Source: Hypoxylon rubiginosum
Taxonomy: Eukaryota; Ascomycota; Sordariomycetes; Xylariales; Hypoxylaceae
Length of the DNA stretch: 64,000 nt
Assembly: GCA_902806565.1 (NCBI GenBank)
Contig: CADCXA010000030.1
Span: 1,364,001-1,428,000 of the forward strand
Reading direction: 5' to 3'
Position numbers and translations under genes: made by a program. The notes under the pieces are model-generated. The model made no database searches and had not been told where the DNA came from. It saw nothing but the letters and a program-made list of their open reading frames with translations. Positions within the stretch are counted from its first letter, which is position 1, and the number at the start of each line of letters is the position of its first letter. Positions 24,061 to 37,439 of this stretch are shown piece by piece.

Positions 24061-27000
24061 GGGTGGACCATTTATACATCTTAGCTAAAATCAAAAAACT
24101 AAATACGCTAAACTATAAACAGGAAATCATAACACAGCCACACCAATTAATAAATACTTTAAACTATTTAATAAATAAAAACAATATAAAATTAAACATT
24201 TTAATATATTTTATAACTTTTAAACTTATAAATATTTTTAATATAAATATATATTAATATTAAAACTTATAAAAATAAACTTAAAAATTATTTAAAATTA
24301 ACTATTAATTTAAAAAAATATAAATATAAAACTAAATTTATATAAAATATTTATAAACCTTTTATTTATTTTTATTTTTATAAAATATATTTTATATTTA
24401 AATTAAAAATAATAATATTTATATTTATAACTTAGTTTTTAATAATTTATTATTAATTAAATAATAAAAATATAACTTTTTTTTTTTTTTTTAATAGTTT
24501 AATAATAACTATTAAATATAAATAAACTATTATTAAGTTATTATTTAATAATTATTAAATAACAATTAATTTATTATTTATATTTTTAATAAATATATTA
24601 TTATTTATATTAACTTAAAAACTATTATTAAACTTATTATTTTTATCTTTATTAATATAAGTTTTAATTTTATTAATCTTTTTATTATTTCCAAGCTTTA
24701 ATAAAAATAATAAAAATAATAAACTAAAAAAAAATTAATTATTATTATTATATTTTAATTAGTTTTTAAACTTATTATTTTTATTTTTATTATTAAGTTT
24801 TTTAAAAGCTTTTATATATTTAATTAATTAATAAATAAACAGGTTAAATTTATTTTAACTTTTTATAAACATATAATTATAATTATAAAATAAATTAATA
24901 TTATTTAAATTTATATATAAAAATAATAATAACTTTTAAAATAATAAATAAATAAAAAATAAAAGTAAAAAATTAATTAATTTAAACTAATAAAATTTAT
25001 TATTAATTATTATTTAAATTAATCCCAGGTTATATATTAAATTAATAAAATTAATATACTAATTAATTATAATTAAATAATTATTTAATATTAGTTAAAT
25101 TTAAATTTAAAACTTTAATATTTAAATAAATATTAGTAAACTTTTTTTACCTTTTTTTTCCTTTTTTTCCTTATTAATTTTCATTTTATTTTCTTTTAAA
25201 TAAAATAATAAACGCCACTTTTTAAACATTTAAACAATAAATTTATAACTTTTTAAATATATATAAAACATTATATATTTTAAATACGTTAAATTTATTT
25301 TATAATAAAAATTTTATCTTTATTATTTTATAAAAATTTTATTTATAAATTTAATTAATTAACTACTTAATATAAAATTATTAATAGAAATTAATTTACA
25401 CTTTAATTTTATACTAGTTTATAATCTGGTTAATTTTAAAAATTAAAATATTTTATAAATTATAATTATATAAATATTTAATATTAATTAATTATATTAA
25501 ATAATAATTAAATAAAAACTTAATAATAAGTTAACTATATTTTATTTAAATTTATAAAAAAATTATATATTACGTTAAACTTTAATAAAAACAAATTTAT
25601 ATATAACATTATATTATTTAATTAATATTTTATTTACTAGTTTTTAAAATAACAATTTATAAATTTTTAATAATAACTTTTTAAAGCTAAATAAAAACTA
25701 TATAAAATAAATTTACTAAATAATATTAATTATTATTAAATTATTATTAAGTTATAATTTAATGTTTATTATATATTTATTTTAATATAAAAAATATATT
25801 AATATTTTTAGTATTAAAATTATTAACTAAAAATCTATTAAAAATATATAATATATAAACATTTCCTTTTTTTTTAAAAATAATTTTATATATAATATTA
25901 AATTTAAATGTAATTTTAATTATATATTTTATAATTTATTAAATATTAAACGTTAAATAAATAATATATTTATTTATATATTATTATTAAATTTAAAAAC
26001 TAAAACTTAAAAATTAAAAAACTTTATAATATTTAATATTTTATTTATTATTATATTTTTAAAATATTTACTAATATTCTAATTTATAATCATATTTAAA
26101 AACTTATAACTTTTTTTAATACACTTTTTTTACTTTAAATAACATATTAATTATAATTAAATAATAATTAAATAAAAACTAACTTATAAAAACTTATTTA
26201 ATAATATTTTAATTTAAAATAAAACTTATTTTTATTAATTATATTAGGCTTAAAACTAAACTATTATTAAATAATAACTTAATAATAACTTAATAAAATT
26301 AATATATTATAAAAATACTTATATTATAAATAAAAGTTTTAAATAACTAAAATAACTACTAAATTTAATTATTATATTAATATTTTCTTTAAAAAATAAT
26401 AAATATTATTATATATATTAAAAAAAACTAATATATTTACTTTATTAATAACATTATTTTAATATTAATTTAATTTAATAAAAACTATAATATTAATTTT
26501 AAATATATTTTTAATATTAAAAATATATATAATATAATTATAAAATTATAAATAAATAATTTACTTATTAAACTACTAAATTATTAAATTTTTTTTATAA
26601 AAAAACAATTATAAAACTTATAAATTTAATTTTTTAATTATTAAATATAAACTATTATTAAATTATTATTAAGTTATTATTAAACTATTATTAAATTATT
26701 ATTAAATTATTATTAAAATTAATAAGGGTTATTATTTTTACCCCCCTAGCTAAATATTATTTTAAGTTACTTTAAAAAATTAATAATATAATTATAATAA
26801 TAATAATAAAAATAATAAAAAAAGTTATTTATAATAAATTAAAATTAAATCTAATAAAAATAAAAATAATACTAAATTAAAATATATTTATTTTCTTATT
26901 AAAATTCTTATAAAATATAAAAACTAAATATATAATTTTTTAAATAAAATAACATAAAAAATAAAACATTTATAAAAAAAAATAACATTACTTTCTTATT

Positions 27001-30000
27001 TTAATATATAAAAACTAAAACAATATAATTAACTATTAATTTCTTAATAATAAAAAAAAATATAAATTCATTTAATTAAAATTTTAAAAAATAATATATT
27101 TTAAAAAAATAAATATATTTAAATATAAATTAATATCTTATATTAAACTATTAATAAATTAATAATATTCTATTATTTAAACTTTATTTATATAAATATT
27201 TAAATATTAAAAACTTTATAAAAACTAAAAATAACTATATTTTAAATTATATTTTATAACTTATATAACTTTTATAATTATTTAAAAATCTATAACTATT
27301 AATTAATAATATAATTTAAAAAAAAACTAAAACTTATTATTTATTTTTTATTAATTTTATATAACTTATATAATTATTAATTAAATTAACTTATTTAACT
27401 TTATTTTAAACCTTATTATTTAATATTATAAATAATATTACTATACTTTATTTTTTTTTTATTATTATTATATATTTAACTAATTATTTTATTTTATTTT
27501 TATTAAATTCTTACTATTTAATTAATTTAATAATATAAAAAATATCTTTTAAAAAACTTTTTAAAATATTAAATCTCTACTTAATAACAATAAAATTTAT
27601 AATATTATTAATAACACCTTATTATATTATTTATAATATATTATTTATATATAACAAATAATATCTTACCTTAGTTTTTTAAAAATATCACTAAATATAT
27701 TATAATAACTTTATTTATTATTAAAAAGCAACGCTTTTTTTTTTTTATTATATTTTTTTTTAACCACTTAAATTAAAATCCTACTCTTTTTAACATATAA
27801 ACTTATATAAATTTAAATATATATTTTAATTTAATAATAATTATAAAATATTTTTTATTATTTTTATAATAAATCTTTAAATTTTAATTTTCTTACTATT
27901 TAAAATATACTTATTTTTAAAAAAACAATTTAATTTAATTAATAAAATTAAATCACCTTTTATAAAAAAATCTAAATTAACTAAATCTAAATTAATATAA
28001 CTTATTATTAAAAACAATATTTTTAACTATAAAACTTTTATATTTAAACCTTAAAAAATAAAACTATTAATTAAAATATAAATAATTTAATTATTATAAA
28101 TTATTTATTTTATATTAACGTATTTTTATTTAAATTATCTAATAATAACCAACTTTAATTCCCTTTAATAACTTCCTTTTTTTATTTTTATAAAACCTTA
28201 TCTCTAATAATACATTTTTTTTTAAATTAACTTAAAAAATTATTTTTATATAAATTATTTATTTTAATTTAAACTAAAAAAATTTATATAACTAATTAAT
28301 ATTAATTAAAAGCTTTAACATTAATTATATTATTTTTATAAATAATATTTTATTAATAAACCTTAAACTTTTTTTATTTAAAAAACTTAAAAAAGTTTTA
28401 AATAATTATAAAACCTTTAAAATATCACTTATAAATTTTATTTATAAAATATTTATATTTTTAATTTATATTTTAACCTCTTTTTTTATCTACAAAATAA
28501 ATAAAACCAACAAGTTTTAAAAATCTATTAGATTTATTATAATATAAATAAAAATTAAAAAATATATAACTTTAATTACTAACTTAAAATTTTATATTTA
28601 TTATTTTAAATTTAATAATATCTTTTTTAATAATAAATTTTATAATATCCTAGTTAATATTATTTTAATTATTAATAAAATTAAACATTATATTAAATAT
28701 TTTTTATTAATATTAAAATAATTTAAATTTATCTAATTATTATTAATTAAAATAAAAAATATAAATATAAATAAAAAATATAAAAATATAAAATTATAAA
28801 TATAAAAATAATAATTTTATAAAATAAATAAATTAAATAAAAGCTATATAATAAAACCAACGTTTATAAAAATACTATAAAAACTTTAACCTAACGTTAT
28901 ATTTATAAAAATAAAAGTAAAAAAAACTCTTAATTATTATTTATTTAATATAATAAAAAAACTTATAAATTCTTATTTTAAATATTTTAATAATAAATTT
29001 ATTTATTATAAAACTATTTTATTAAAACTTTTAATAAATATAAAACTTTTTTACTTAAAACCTAATATATTATAAAATAATTTACTTATATAATTTAAAA
29101 CATTTTAATATTTTAAATATATAAATAAATTAACTAAAGTTTATATTATATTTAACTTCTTATTTCTAATAATTAAATATAAAAATTTAAATATTAATAC
29201 TTTTTAACTTTTAACTATTACTTAAAATTAAATTATTATAAAATATATTACTTATATTAATATTACTTAAAAACTTAACCAGTATTTATAAAAAAAAAAA
29301 TATATTTTATTATCCATTATTATTATATTTAACATTATATTAAATAATATTAAAACACAGCTTTATATATCTTAATAAAATTAAAATAAAAACCATAATA
29401 AATATTTTATTATTTGTTTTATTAACTTTTTTTTACTATTAAAATAAGAATAATATAAAAAACTATATATATATATCCTTAACATGTTTTTATAAACTAA
29501 AAAAAAAAAGAAAAATATATTAAATATTATAATTATATTATACTTTTTATACTTAATTATAATTAAAATAAAATAAAATAAAAAAATAAATAAAATAATA
29601 AATATAAATAATAATATAAAAATAATAAGAAATTTATTATTATAAAATTAATTAAATTTAAAAGATTTATTAGATTTAAAAAAATTAATTTAAAATATAA
29701 TAATAATTTATTTTAAATCTTTAAAGTAATTTAAAAAATCTTTAAAAAATACTTTTTATTTAAAAAACAATAAAATATAAAAAAATAAAATAAGTTATAA
29801 AAAATTAACATATTTTAAAAAAAGCTAATATATTATAATAACATAAAATAATTTTATATTTTAAGGCTTTAAAATTATATTTTTATATAAATTAAATAAT
29901 TAAAAAAATATTATTTTTATAATTATTATAACTTATAAATTTTTTTATTTATTAATTACTTTTTTAAATTAAAATAATAATTATTTTTTTATAACTTAAT

Positions 30001-32373
30001 TTACTTAATTAAAATCTTATATAATTACTTTTAATACTTACTTATATATTTAAAAAAAACTAATAAATATTTTTTTTAATAAATTATATAACCTAAAAAA
30101 TAAAAAAATATATAATAATAATAAATTTTTAGTTAAAATAAAATTATAACTTAAAATAAAATAATTTAAAAAAATACTTATATTTTAATTTTAATTTTAA
30201 TATTATTTTATTATTTTATATTCTCCCTTATAAAAACTTAAATAAAATTAATAACTATTAAACTATAAATTTAAAAACTTAATTACTTTATAATATAATA
30301 AAAAATACTATACTTTTAAATATATATATTATTAAATTTTTATAAAACCATTTTACTTTTTATTAACTAATATTATAAACATTAAAAAACTAAGTTAAAC
30401 TAAATTTTATAACTATAAAACTATAAGTTAATAAAAATTTAATATTAATAATTATAGTTATAAATAGCCACTTTTATTTAAAAACTAAATTAAATATATA
30501 ATTAATTTTATATTTAATATTACACTTTTTTCCTTATAAATAAAAATAATATAATATTTTAATTAAATATAACGTAACTTAAAATCTAAAATAAGTTATA
30601 ATAATATTATATATTTTTTTAAATTACTTAAAAAAACAACTAAAAATTAAAATTAAATAAATAATTCATTTTATTAATCCTTTTTATTATATTATAACAA
30701 GCTATTAAATAATTTTATTATTCTATTATATATATATTTTAATATAACTTAAATATAATTTATAAAAAATATTTTTTTATTTTAATATAACTAATATCCC
30801 TTATAAAAAAAAACGCCAGGTATTTATATATAAAATAATCTAACTATTTAACTAACTTTTATTTTAAATTACTAAAAAACACTTTTAAAAATATAAAAAA
30901 TATTAAATAATAAATACTATATAATTAACTTTAAATTATTATTAAAATAAATAAAGCTTAAAGTTTTTATTTTTTATTAATATTTTTTTTATCGCTAAAC
31001 ATTATTTTAATAAAACTTATAACTTTTTTATTTAATTTAATATATATTAATTAACTTATAATTAATATTATATAAAAAATAATAAATATAATATAATATT
31101 ATAAAATTTAAAAAAATATAATTAATTTATAAAAAAATAAAAAGAAAATATCTAGCGTGTATTTACACCGCCATTAAATTAAATACTTATTTATATATTA
31201 AAAAAAAAAAAAATTAAATAAAAATTAATATATATTATAAATAGTTATAATTATAATTTTTTATTATTATTATTTTACTTAGGTTTATTTTATATATTTT
31301 ATAATAAATTAAACTAATTTAATATATTATTCTTTTTTTTAATATAACGTTATTTCAACCATTAAAATAAAAAAATAAATACCTATTTTTTTAATAAAAA
31401 TAACTATTAAAAAACATATTAATAAACCAGTTTCTAGTTTAATTAAATTAAAGATATTTAAAATTTAACAACTATAAAATTAAATTTAATATAATTTAAA
31501 CCACTATAAGTTTTTATATTTCTAATTTTATAATTATATTTATTACTAAATAAAAAATACTATTATATTATTTATATATATAAACTTTATAAAAAAGATT
31601 AAAATATATATTATAAATAAAAAATAAACCTTAATTAAAAAAATATGTTTTAAAAAATAATTAACTTAGTTTTAAAAATATAGAATACTTTATTAAAATA
31701 CTTTAAATAAATATATTAAATTTATATTAAAATAACTTATAATCACTTTTTTAATTACTAAATATATTAATTATCTTATAACTTTTACCACTTTTAAAGC
31801 TTATTTATTATAAGTAAAAAAAATTATAACATTATTTTATATTAAAAATATAATAAATAATATTATAATACGGTAAAAAAAAAAAAAAAAAAGGGGGTGG
31901 TAAATTTAAACTTTTTTATTTTTATTATATAATTATTTTTTAAATATATTAGCCTTAAAAAATAATATAAAAATAAATATATTAATTATATTTAAAAAGA
32001 AATAAATTTTTACATTTATAATAATAATATTTATAAGTAATATAAAAACATTTTTATAATATTAAAAAAGTTAAATTTAATAAATTCCTTTAAAAACTAA
32101 TATATATAAAATAAACTAAATAATATCTTTTAAATTATCTAGTAGTAATATAAAAAATAATAAAGTAGTTAAAATATTTTAAGCTACTTATTATAATAAA
32201 AACAATAAATATAAATTTTAAAAAAAACTATAAAAAAACAAAGAAAATAACAATTAAATTATTTATTCTAATAGTTTATTTCTTTTAAATTAAACTTACA
32301 TTATAAAAATTATTACCCTGGTTTAAAATTCATATTTTTTATTTATATTTTTCTTATTATTTAATCTTATTAT
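24061..32373. other. Extremely AT-rich, RIP-like DNA, left block
   Basis: From about 24,060 the sequence becomes overwhelmingly A and T within a few tens of bases. The remaining C and G sit mostly in AC/GT, CC, AG/CT contexts. CA and TG dinucleotides are nearly absent while TA is very common, and some CG survives. That is the expected end product of RIP (CpA to TpA on both strands) acting on repeats. No intact reading frame longer than about 65 codons is seen and no gene is called. An 11-bp tandem repeat lies at 26,654-26,719. An A18-G5 purine run at 31,875-31,897 could be an old polypurine tract. Confidence 0.85.
26654..26719. repeat. 11-bp tandem repeat, about six copies
   Basis: Six consecutive units of the type ATTATTAARYT (ATTATTAAATT, ATTATTAAGTT, ATTATTAAACT and so on) run head to tail; the last unit is 12 bp. 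The variation is A/G and C/T at positions 9 and 10. Related units occur at 45,993-46,036 and as pairs elsewhere in the AT block. Confidence 0.75.
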
Positions 32374-32651
32374 TGTAATGGGATGCGGCGATCAATGCCC
32401 TGCAAAAGGTCATGTGACTACCCTGTAGCTAGATTCTTTTTATTTTTTTCTCTTAAAAGGCTTGTAGAGCCTTTTATATAACTAGATAGCCACGTATTAT
32501 AGGAATATATATTTTTTTGTAAGATATCTTGAATACGCTAATTAAGATGTTTTTTAAGTTATTTTTTAGGTTAGATACAGTTTAAAGTAAATAGTAACAT
32601 AGCTGTTATTTAGGCCGAGGATCATTGGTATAAGAGCAGAGTTTTATTATA
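32374..32651 (+). repeat. 5' LTR of the gypsy element
   Basis: A 278-bp LTR starting TGTAATGGGATGCGG and ending TTTTATTATA (ATTACA in the 3' copy). With the 3' LTR end, the termini form TGTAAT..ATTACA. By eye it aligns to the 3' LTR without gaps, and all differences are transitions. Confidence 0.92.
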
Positions 32652-32653
32652 GT

Positions 32654-32677
32654 TAGTGATTATTATGGGATTTGAAC
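32654..32677 (+). other. Candidate tRNA primer-binding site
   Basis: Two bases after the 5' LTR comes TAG, then 13 bases, then ATTTGAAC. This matches the spacing of a tRNA 3'-end complement (TGG, 13 nt of discriminator, acceptor stem and T stem, then the T-loop complement RNTYGAA), with TGG changed to TAG as RIP would do. The tRNA species cannot be named because of the mutations. Confidence 0.5.
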
Positions 32678-33109
32678 TTATAATCTTAGTTTTAGGAGGA
32701 TTGTATTAATCTTAACCTAATTAATAAAGAATTTTAAGAACTTTATTTTATGTTTTATTAAAAGATTATTATTGATTTTAAAAAGTTTCGCTATAAACTA
32801 AGGCCTGTATATTTAACGGAGCTTAATATCTTGAAAAGAGTCCCAGGCTTGAAATTTTAATGTGGATTAAGTTATTTTATATTAATTGTTATAAATTTAC
32901 GTTAATTAAATTATTAAATTGATAGGTAGGTTGTTTTTAATGCTACGAAATAGTTGAAATTTATAGGACTTATTAAATATAGGAAACTTAGTTAAATATT
33001 ATTTTGGATGAAACTATGATTGAGAACTCCAGGTTAGGGTACCCATCCTAATCGCTGAGATATTATAATTAAGAATTTAAAGATTAAAAACCTAGAGATT
33101 AAGATTATA

Positions 33110-33291
33110 AGATCTAGTAATAAGACTTAGTAATGAGATTTAGTAATAAGATCTAGTAATAAGACCTAGTAATGAGACCTAGTAATAAGATTAAGCATTG
33201 AGATTTAGTAATGAGACCTAGTAATAAAACTTAGTAATAAGATTTAGTAATGAGATTTAGTAATGAAACCTAGTAATAAAACCTAGTAATG
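33110..33291 (+). repeat. 13-bp minisatellite in the retrotransposon leader, 14 copies
   Basis: Fourteen consecutive 13-bp units with consensus AGAYYTAGTAATR run without a gap, for example AGATCTAGTAATA and AGACCTAGTAATG. Nearly all differences between units are C/T at positions 4-5 and A/G at positions 2 and 13; unit 7 is the most divergent. It lies between the primer-binding site and gag. Confidence 0.88.
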
Positions 33292-34429
33292 AGATTTAAA
33301 ACCTAGAGACTTGGTAAATTAGGATTTAGATACCTAGTAATAGGACCGAGACATTAAAATCCTTAAAAATTTAAACCTGTGCCTAGAATAATTATTTAGA
33401 TAATTATATGTTATAAAATGTAAAACCAGGAGACCTTAATTAATATTATAAATACTGGTGTAAAAATATATGTTAATATACCTTAAAAAGAGGGACTTAT
33501 TTGAGATATTGGGAATTTTAACTCCGCAAACCAAACCATTTTTAGCCTGATTGGATATTAAGTGAAGTTAGTAAAGAAATCTTGTATCCTAAAGGAATAG
33601 ATTTTTTAAGGGTATTTGTGGAGCTCATTTTATTAGTCCGGCTTATTATCTCGGTGGTGAAACTTTTGTTTGGATTAGTGGTAACATTTTTATAAGGGGT
33701 GTAATTGCCTGTTGGTAACTTGATTAGTAACTTAATTAATGCCTTAAAAGATATAGATTTTAAAAGTAGTATATTATGTTTTTAAAAGGGCTTGTTGAAA
33801 AGTGTAAAAATAGAATTAGAAAAAAAAGTTACTTAAAAGACCTTATATATGTTTTTAAAATAAGACTTTTTATTTGATAGTTTTTTTTCATGATTAATGG
33901 ATTACTTATTATTTACTTCTTTATTTGTCTTTTTTAAAGGAAGCCTTCTTAGGTATTTATTAAGTATTTTAGGACTAAGTATAAGCTTTGTTAATTTTAT
34001 TGTTATTAGTATAAAAGGCTAGAACTTTGAAAATATTTCTGAGAAATTAATTGGAGTTAGTTATAATGTTGATTTTGTTTAAAAATAACTTTTACCCGAC
34101 ACCTTTTTTTTTATTGTATTTTAAGGTAGCTTTGTCTTAATAGCTATGTTAACTTCTGGTTTTATTACTTTAAATAGTATAGATTTGGCTGTAATTGTTA
34201 ATATGGTAGTTAATGATTTAGGAATTATAGGTTAGGAAGGAGGTTACGTAGAGATGTACTCGTACCTATTTTTCCCTATCATGAACCTGAGGTAATAAAA
34301 AGATATTTAGTTTAATAGGTTTTACATATCTTAATGGTTGTTTAGTTTTAATTAATACTTTATTTAACTTAGGTATATTGATTAGCTTAAGATTTTTGAA
34401 GCCCCTGGGTTTATGTCTTTTTTAAAGAT

Positions 34430-36000
34430 TAAGTGTAGGGTTAAAACTTTGATCTTTAAATATGCTACCTAGAAAAAGGTAAAAGATAAGCTTAAAAAAG
34501 CTTTTAACATCGTTAACTTAAAATAACGCCTAATAATCCAGGATTAGATTGATACTTTAAAAAAAAAGGTAAAAGATATAAACTTCCCTGAAATAATCAA
34601 CAGCCTGATTCTTAATTATAAAGTTATTGTATTTAAAGCTAAATTATAGGATAAACTGATTAGTAATAACACCTACTCTTACACGCTGTAAAAGCTCTTA
34701 TTTCCAACCGTTAGGGAGTAGTTAGTTACTTATATTAAAAAAAGCCCTAATAACCTAAAGGCTATAAACTTTAAGAACTTTAGGAAAACAGTAACTAAAT
34801 GGATAAATTTTTACCTGTAGATCTTTAATATAGATAAGAATAGGATTGCTATTAACCATACCAAATATAATTTAGATAGTAAGAATAGTGATGATGCCGT
34901 TAATTAGGAGGCTTGGAAAGTTAAAATTAATATCTAAACCCCGTTAAAGTTTGCCATGAAAAAGAGTTTACCTTTGTTACCTTTAATTGATAAGATTAAT
35001 AAGCTTGTCAGGTAGCTTTCTAAAATAAAAATTTAAAATGTTAATTTAAAAAGGGAGATTGAGAGTATGAAAAGTGGGCTCTATAATTTTAACCCCTATT
35101 TTGGTAATTAAAGTTTGTACCAGGCTGAAGTTATTACGTTAATTAATATGTTAAATGTAGGAGGTCCTTTCTTTAACTTACGGATTAATTAGACCGGACT
35201 ATCAACCAACCAAGCCCTGTTAAATTACCAGCGGGCGCCTAATCCAGGATATATAAACCCAAAATCAAACTATAACCCTTAAAATTATCACTTCTACGAA
35301 GATACCTTTTATCTTATAACAGGTTGCGAAATGGTTAAGTATCTGGATAATAATAATATCTTACACTACGATTATATAAGCAGAAAATATATTCTAAAAG
35401 GGACAATAAGGAATATGGAATTTGTAAATATCCCGATCCCTAAACATATCGTTATTAAAGTACGCCGTTAAAAAGTCTTTATCAGAAGAAATATCCTTAG
35501 TTATATTAAAAAGTGTAACCTAAATGGTAACTTAATCACCCGTTACACAAAATACCACTAAGTATAGATTAAAATCTTTTATGGGATATAAATAAATAAG
35601 GAAAAAAGAAAGCTATAAAAGCCTTATCTATAAAAAGGACCAAACCAGGCTGATATTTTTTATTTAAATGTCAATTTTGCCCTGAACCTAGGTAATAACC
35701 TAACCTTTAACAATCCAAACATATATATTTACTGTTACAAAAAACAAATACAAAAGAATTCCAATTAGGTCAAAATACACGCAACCTTTTAAACAGAAAA
35801 CCCTAGCTAGATCTTTAGCATTAAACAAAGGATAGGTTCTAAGGGGAACCTTATTAACACTAGCACTAAAAGTAGAGATAACGACGTTAAGGAAGTCCCA
35901 CAAAAGCCTCCAGGAGCCATCAACCCCACCAAGGGCTCAGGACTTATCAAAGCTAACGCTTTCTTCGATCATAAAGTTTGAAAATTTTAACTCAAAAAGA
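34430..36000 (+). pseudogene. gag: Decayed gag with CCHC zinc knuckle
   Basis: The + strand reads as a degraded gypsy capsid protein with many TAA/TAG codons. The recognisable part is the nucleocapsid zinc knuckle at 35285-35326, followed by a conserved downstream stretch containing EMVKYLDNN, SRKYILKGTI and FVNIPIPKHIV, matching the layout of fungal Ty3 Gag after its C-x2-C-x4-H-x4-C knuckle. Three of the four ligand codons are mutated: TAT at 35285, TAC at 35294, TAT at 35309. Only the last Cys (TGC, 35324-35326) remains. Boundaries are approximate because no start codon can be trusted. Confidence 0.7.
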
Positions 36001-36369
36001 TTATAACTAACTTAAACAGGCAATTCCCAATTACCTAAAAAGAGATAGCTTAAATAATACCAGGATTTACAGGCTTGCTTAAGGATATATTGGATAAATT
36101 ATAAGCTTATTTTACTTTTACACATATTATTAAGCTTACTATTAAGAAGTATAAGAAAAACCTCACCAATATAAACAGGATAAGTTTAAAACTTAAAACT
36201 TAGGAAAACCCTACTCAAGCCAATTTAATCAGCAAAAAGGAGTCTTTATTATCACTTCTCCATACAGGTTTCTTTTATATACAAGAGAATTTTACCTATT
36301 ATAACCTAGTTATGTATATTTAATTTTTGCTTTAACTCTTAGTTAAGGTGGGATTACATAGAAACAAGG

Positions 36370-36640
36370 ATAAAGTGGTTACGGTGATTGATACAAAAAT
36401 GTAGTCCAGTTTAATCACTAAGTCCTACATGGTGAAATTTAAGCTTTTAATATTTAAAACTTACTTAACGTAGTTAGGATTCAGATCTTACGTCCTTACA
36501 AAAGCCATAAAAGTCATAAAAGATCTTATCTAAATTAAAAGCCAGTCTTTGTAATACCCAATCTACATCATAAAAAACACCCTTATATCGCCCAAGCTAT
36601 TACTAGGATTAAATTTTATCTTTCTTATAAAAATAAGCTT
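36370..36640 (+). pseudogene. pol (PR): Decayed retroviral-type aspartic protease
   Basis: The frame at 36384-36420 reads VIDTK followed by SSLITKS, corresponding to the active-site strand D-[ST]-G of retropepsins. Asp (36390-36392) and Thr remain, but the Gly position is AAA (Lys), explained by GG to AA changes. About 200 bp on, LLLGLNFI (near 36,590-36,620) matches the conserved ILLGRPWL-type segment. The active-site loop is broken, so no activity is expected. Confidence 0.6.
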
Positions 36641-37439
36641 TTATTATAAGGACTTTAAAATAATAAGTAACCTAATTTTCAAAGGAATGTTAATAAAAAT
36701 ACCATTAACATTTAATTAATTAAATAAAAGATAAATGAAGGAATTAACGCAACTAAAACTTATCCTGGAAAACTATTAACTGCTAATGGTTAGGGTCGTA
36801 TTAATAGTTATAGGAGACCTATAATAAAAGAAGTAAGTAACAATAAAAAGAAAGGCGCTTTATCCTACAAAATAAGTTCATAGATGTTATTAACATTAAT
36901 TAATAAGGTGGATCTCTTTAACTTTCTTAGTAATCCTTATAATAATATATAAACCAGTCTAGTAAATACCCCTAAGTATGGCCTTAATAAAAACAAGACA
37001 ATTTTTTGTATATTGATAGATGATGATTTCTTTAAAACCATAAAGATTACTGTCCAAGAAGCCATTAAAAAGGCGAAAAAAAAGAAAAACCAAAATTAGC
37101 GTAAGATAGAAGCTAACTTTGGCTTAATTTTTATTAATACTATATATAAGTTTAAAGCTTTAAAGGTTAACCTTATTAACAATATCTTTATTAACAAATC
37201 CATACCACCAGGATTATCTAATTAGAAGAAGAAGTTTCTCTAATTAGTACAAAATTAAGTTAAAAATCCCTTAACGTTTTATAAGGAAGGCCCTTATAAG
37301 AATATCCACCCCAGATTTATAACCCAGCCCCACAACAAACGCCTAAAACCTAATAAGCTTAAAGTGATTAAAAAAAAATTAAAGACTTCCAAAATAATTA
37401 ATACCAAAAAAGATATCCTTATTAAAATACTTTATAAAA

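Noticed and set aside
24063..24257. 64-codon + frame at the AT boundary
   Set aside because: Asn/Ile/Leu/Lys translation expected by chance in AT-saturated DNA.
33110..33291. CRISPR-like array
   Set aside because: Units are contiguous 13-mers without spacers, in a eukaryotic retrotransposon; a minisatellite.
35700..35903. 67-codon minus-strand frame inside the retrotransposon
   Set aside because: Opposite to gag/pol orientation; no family resemblance.
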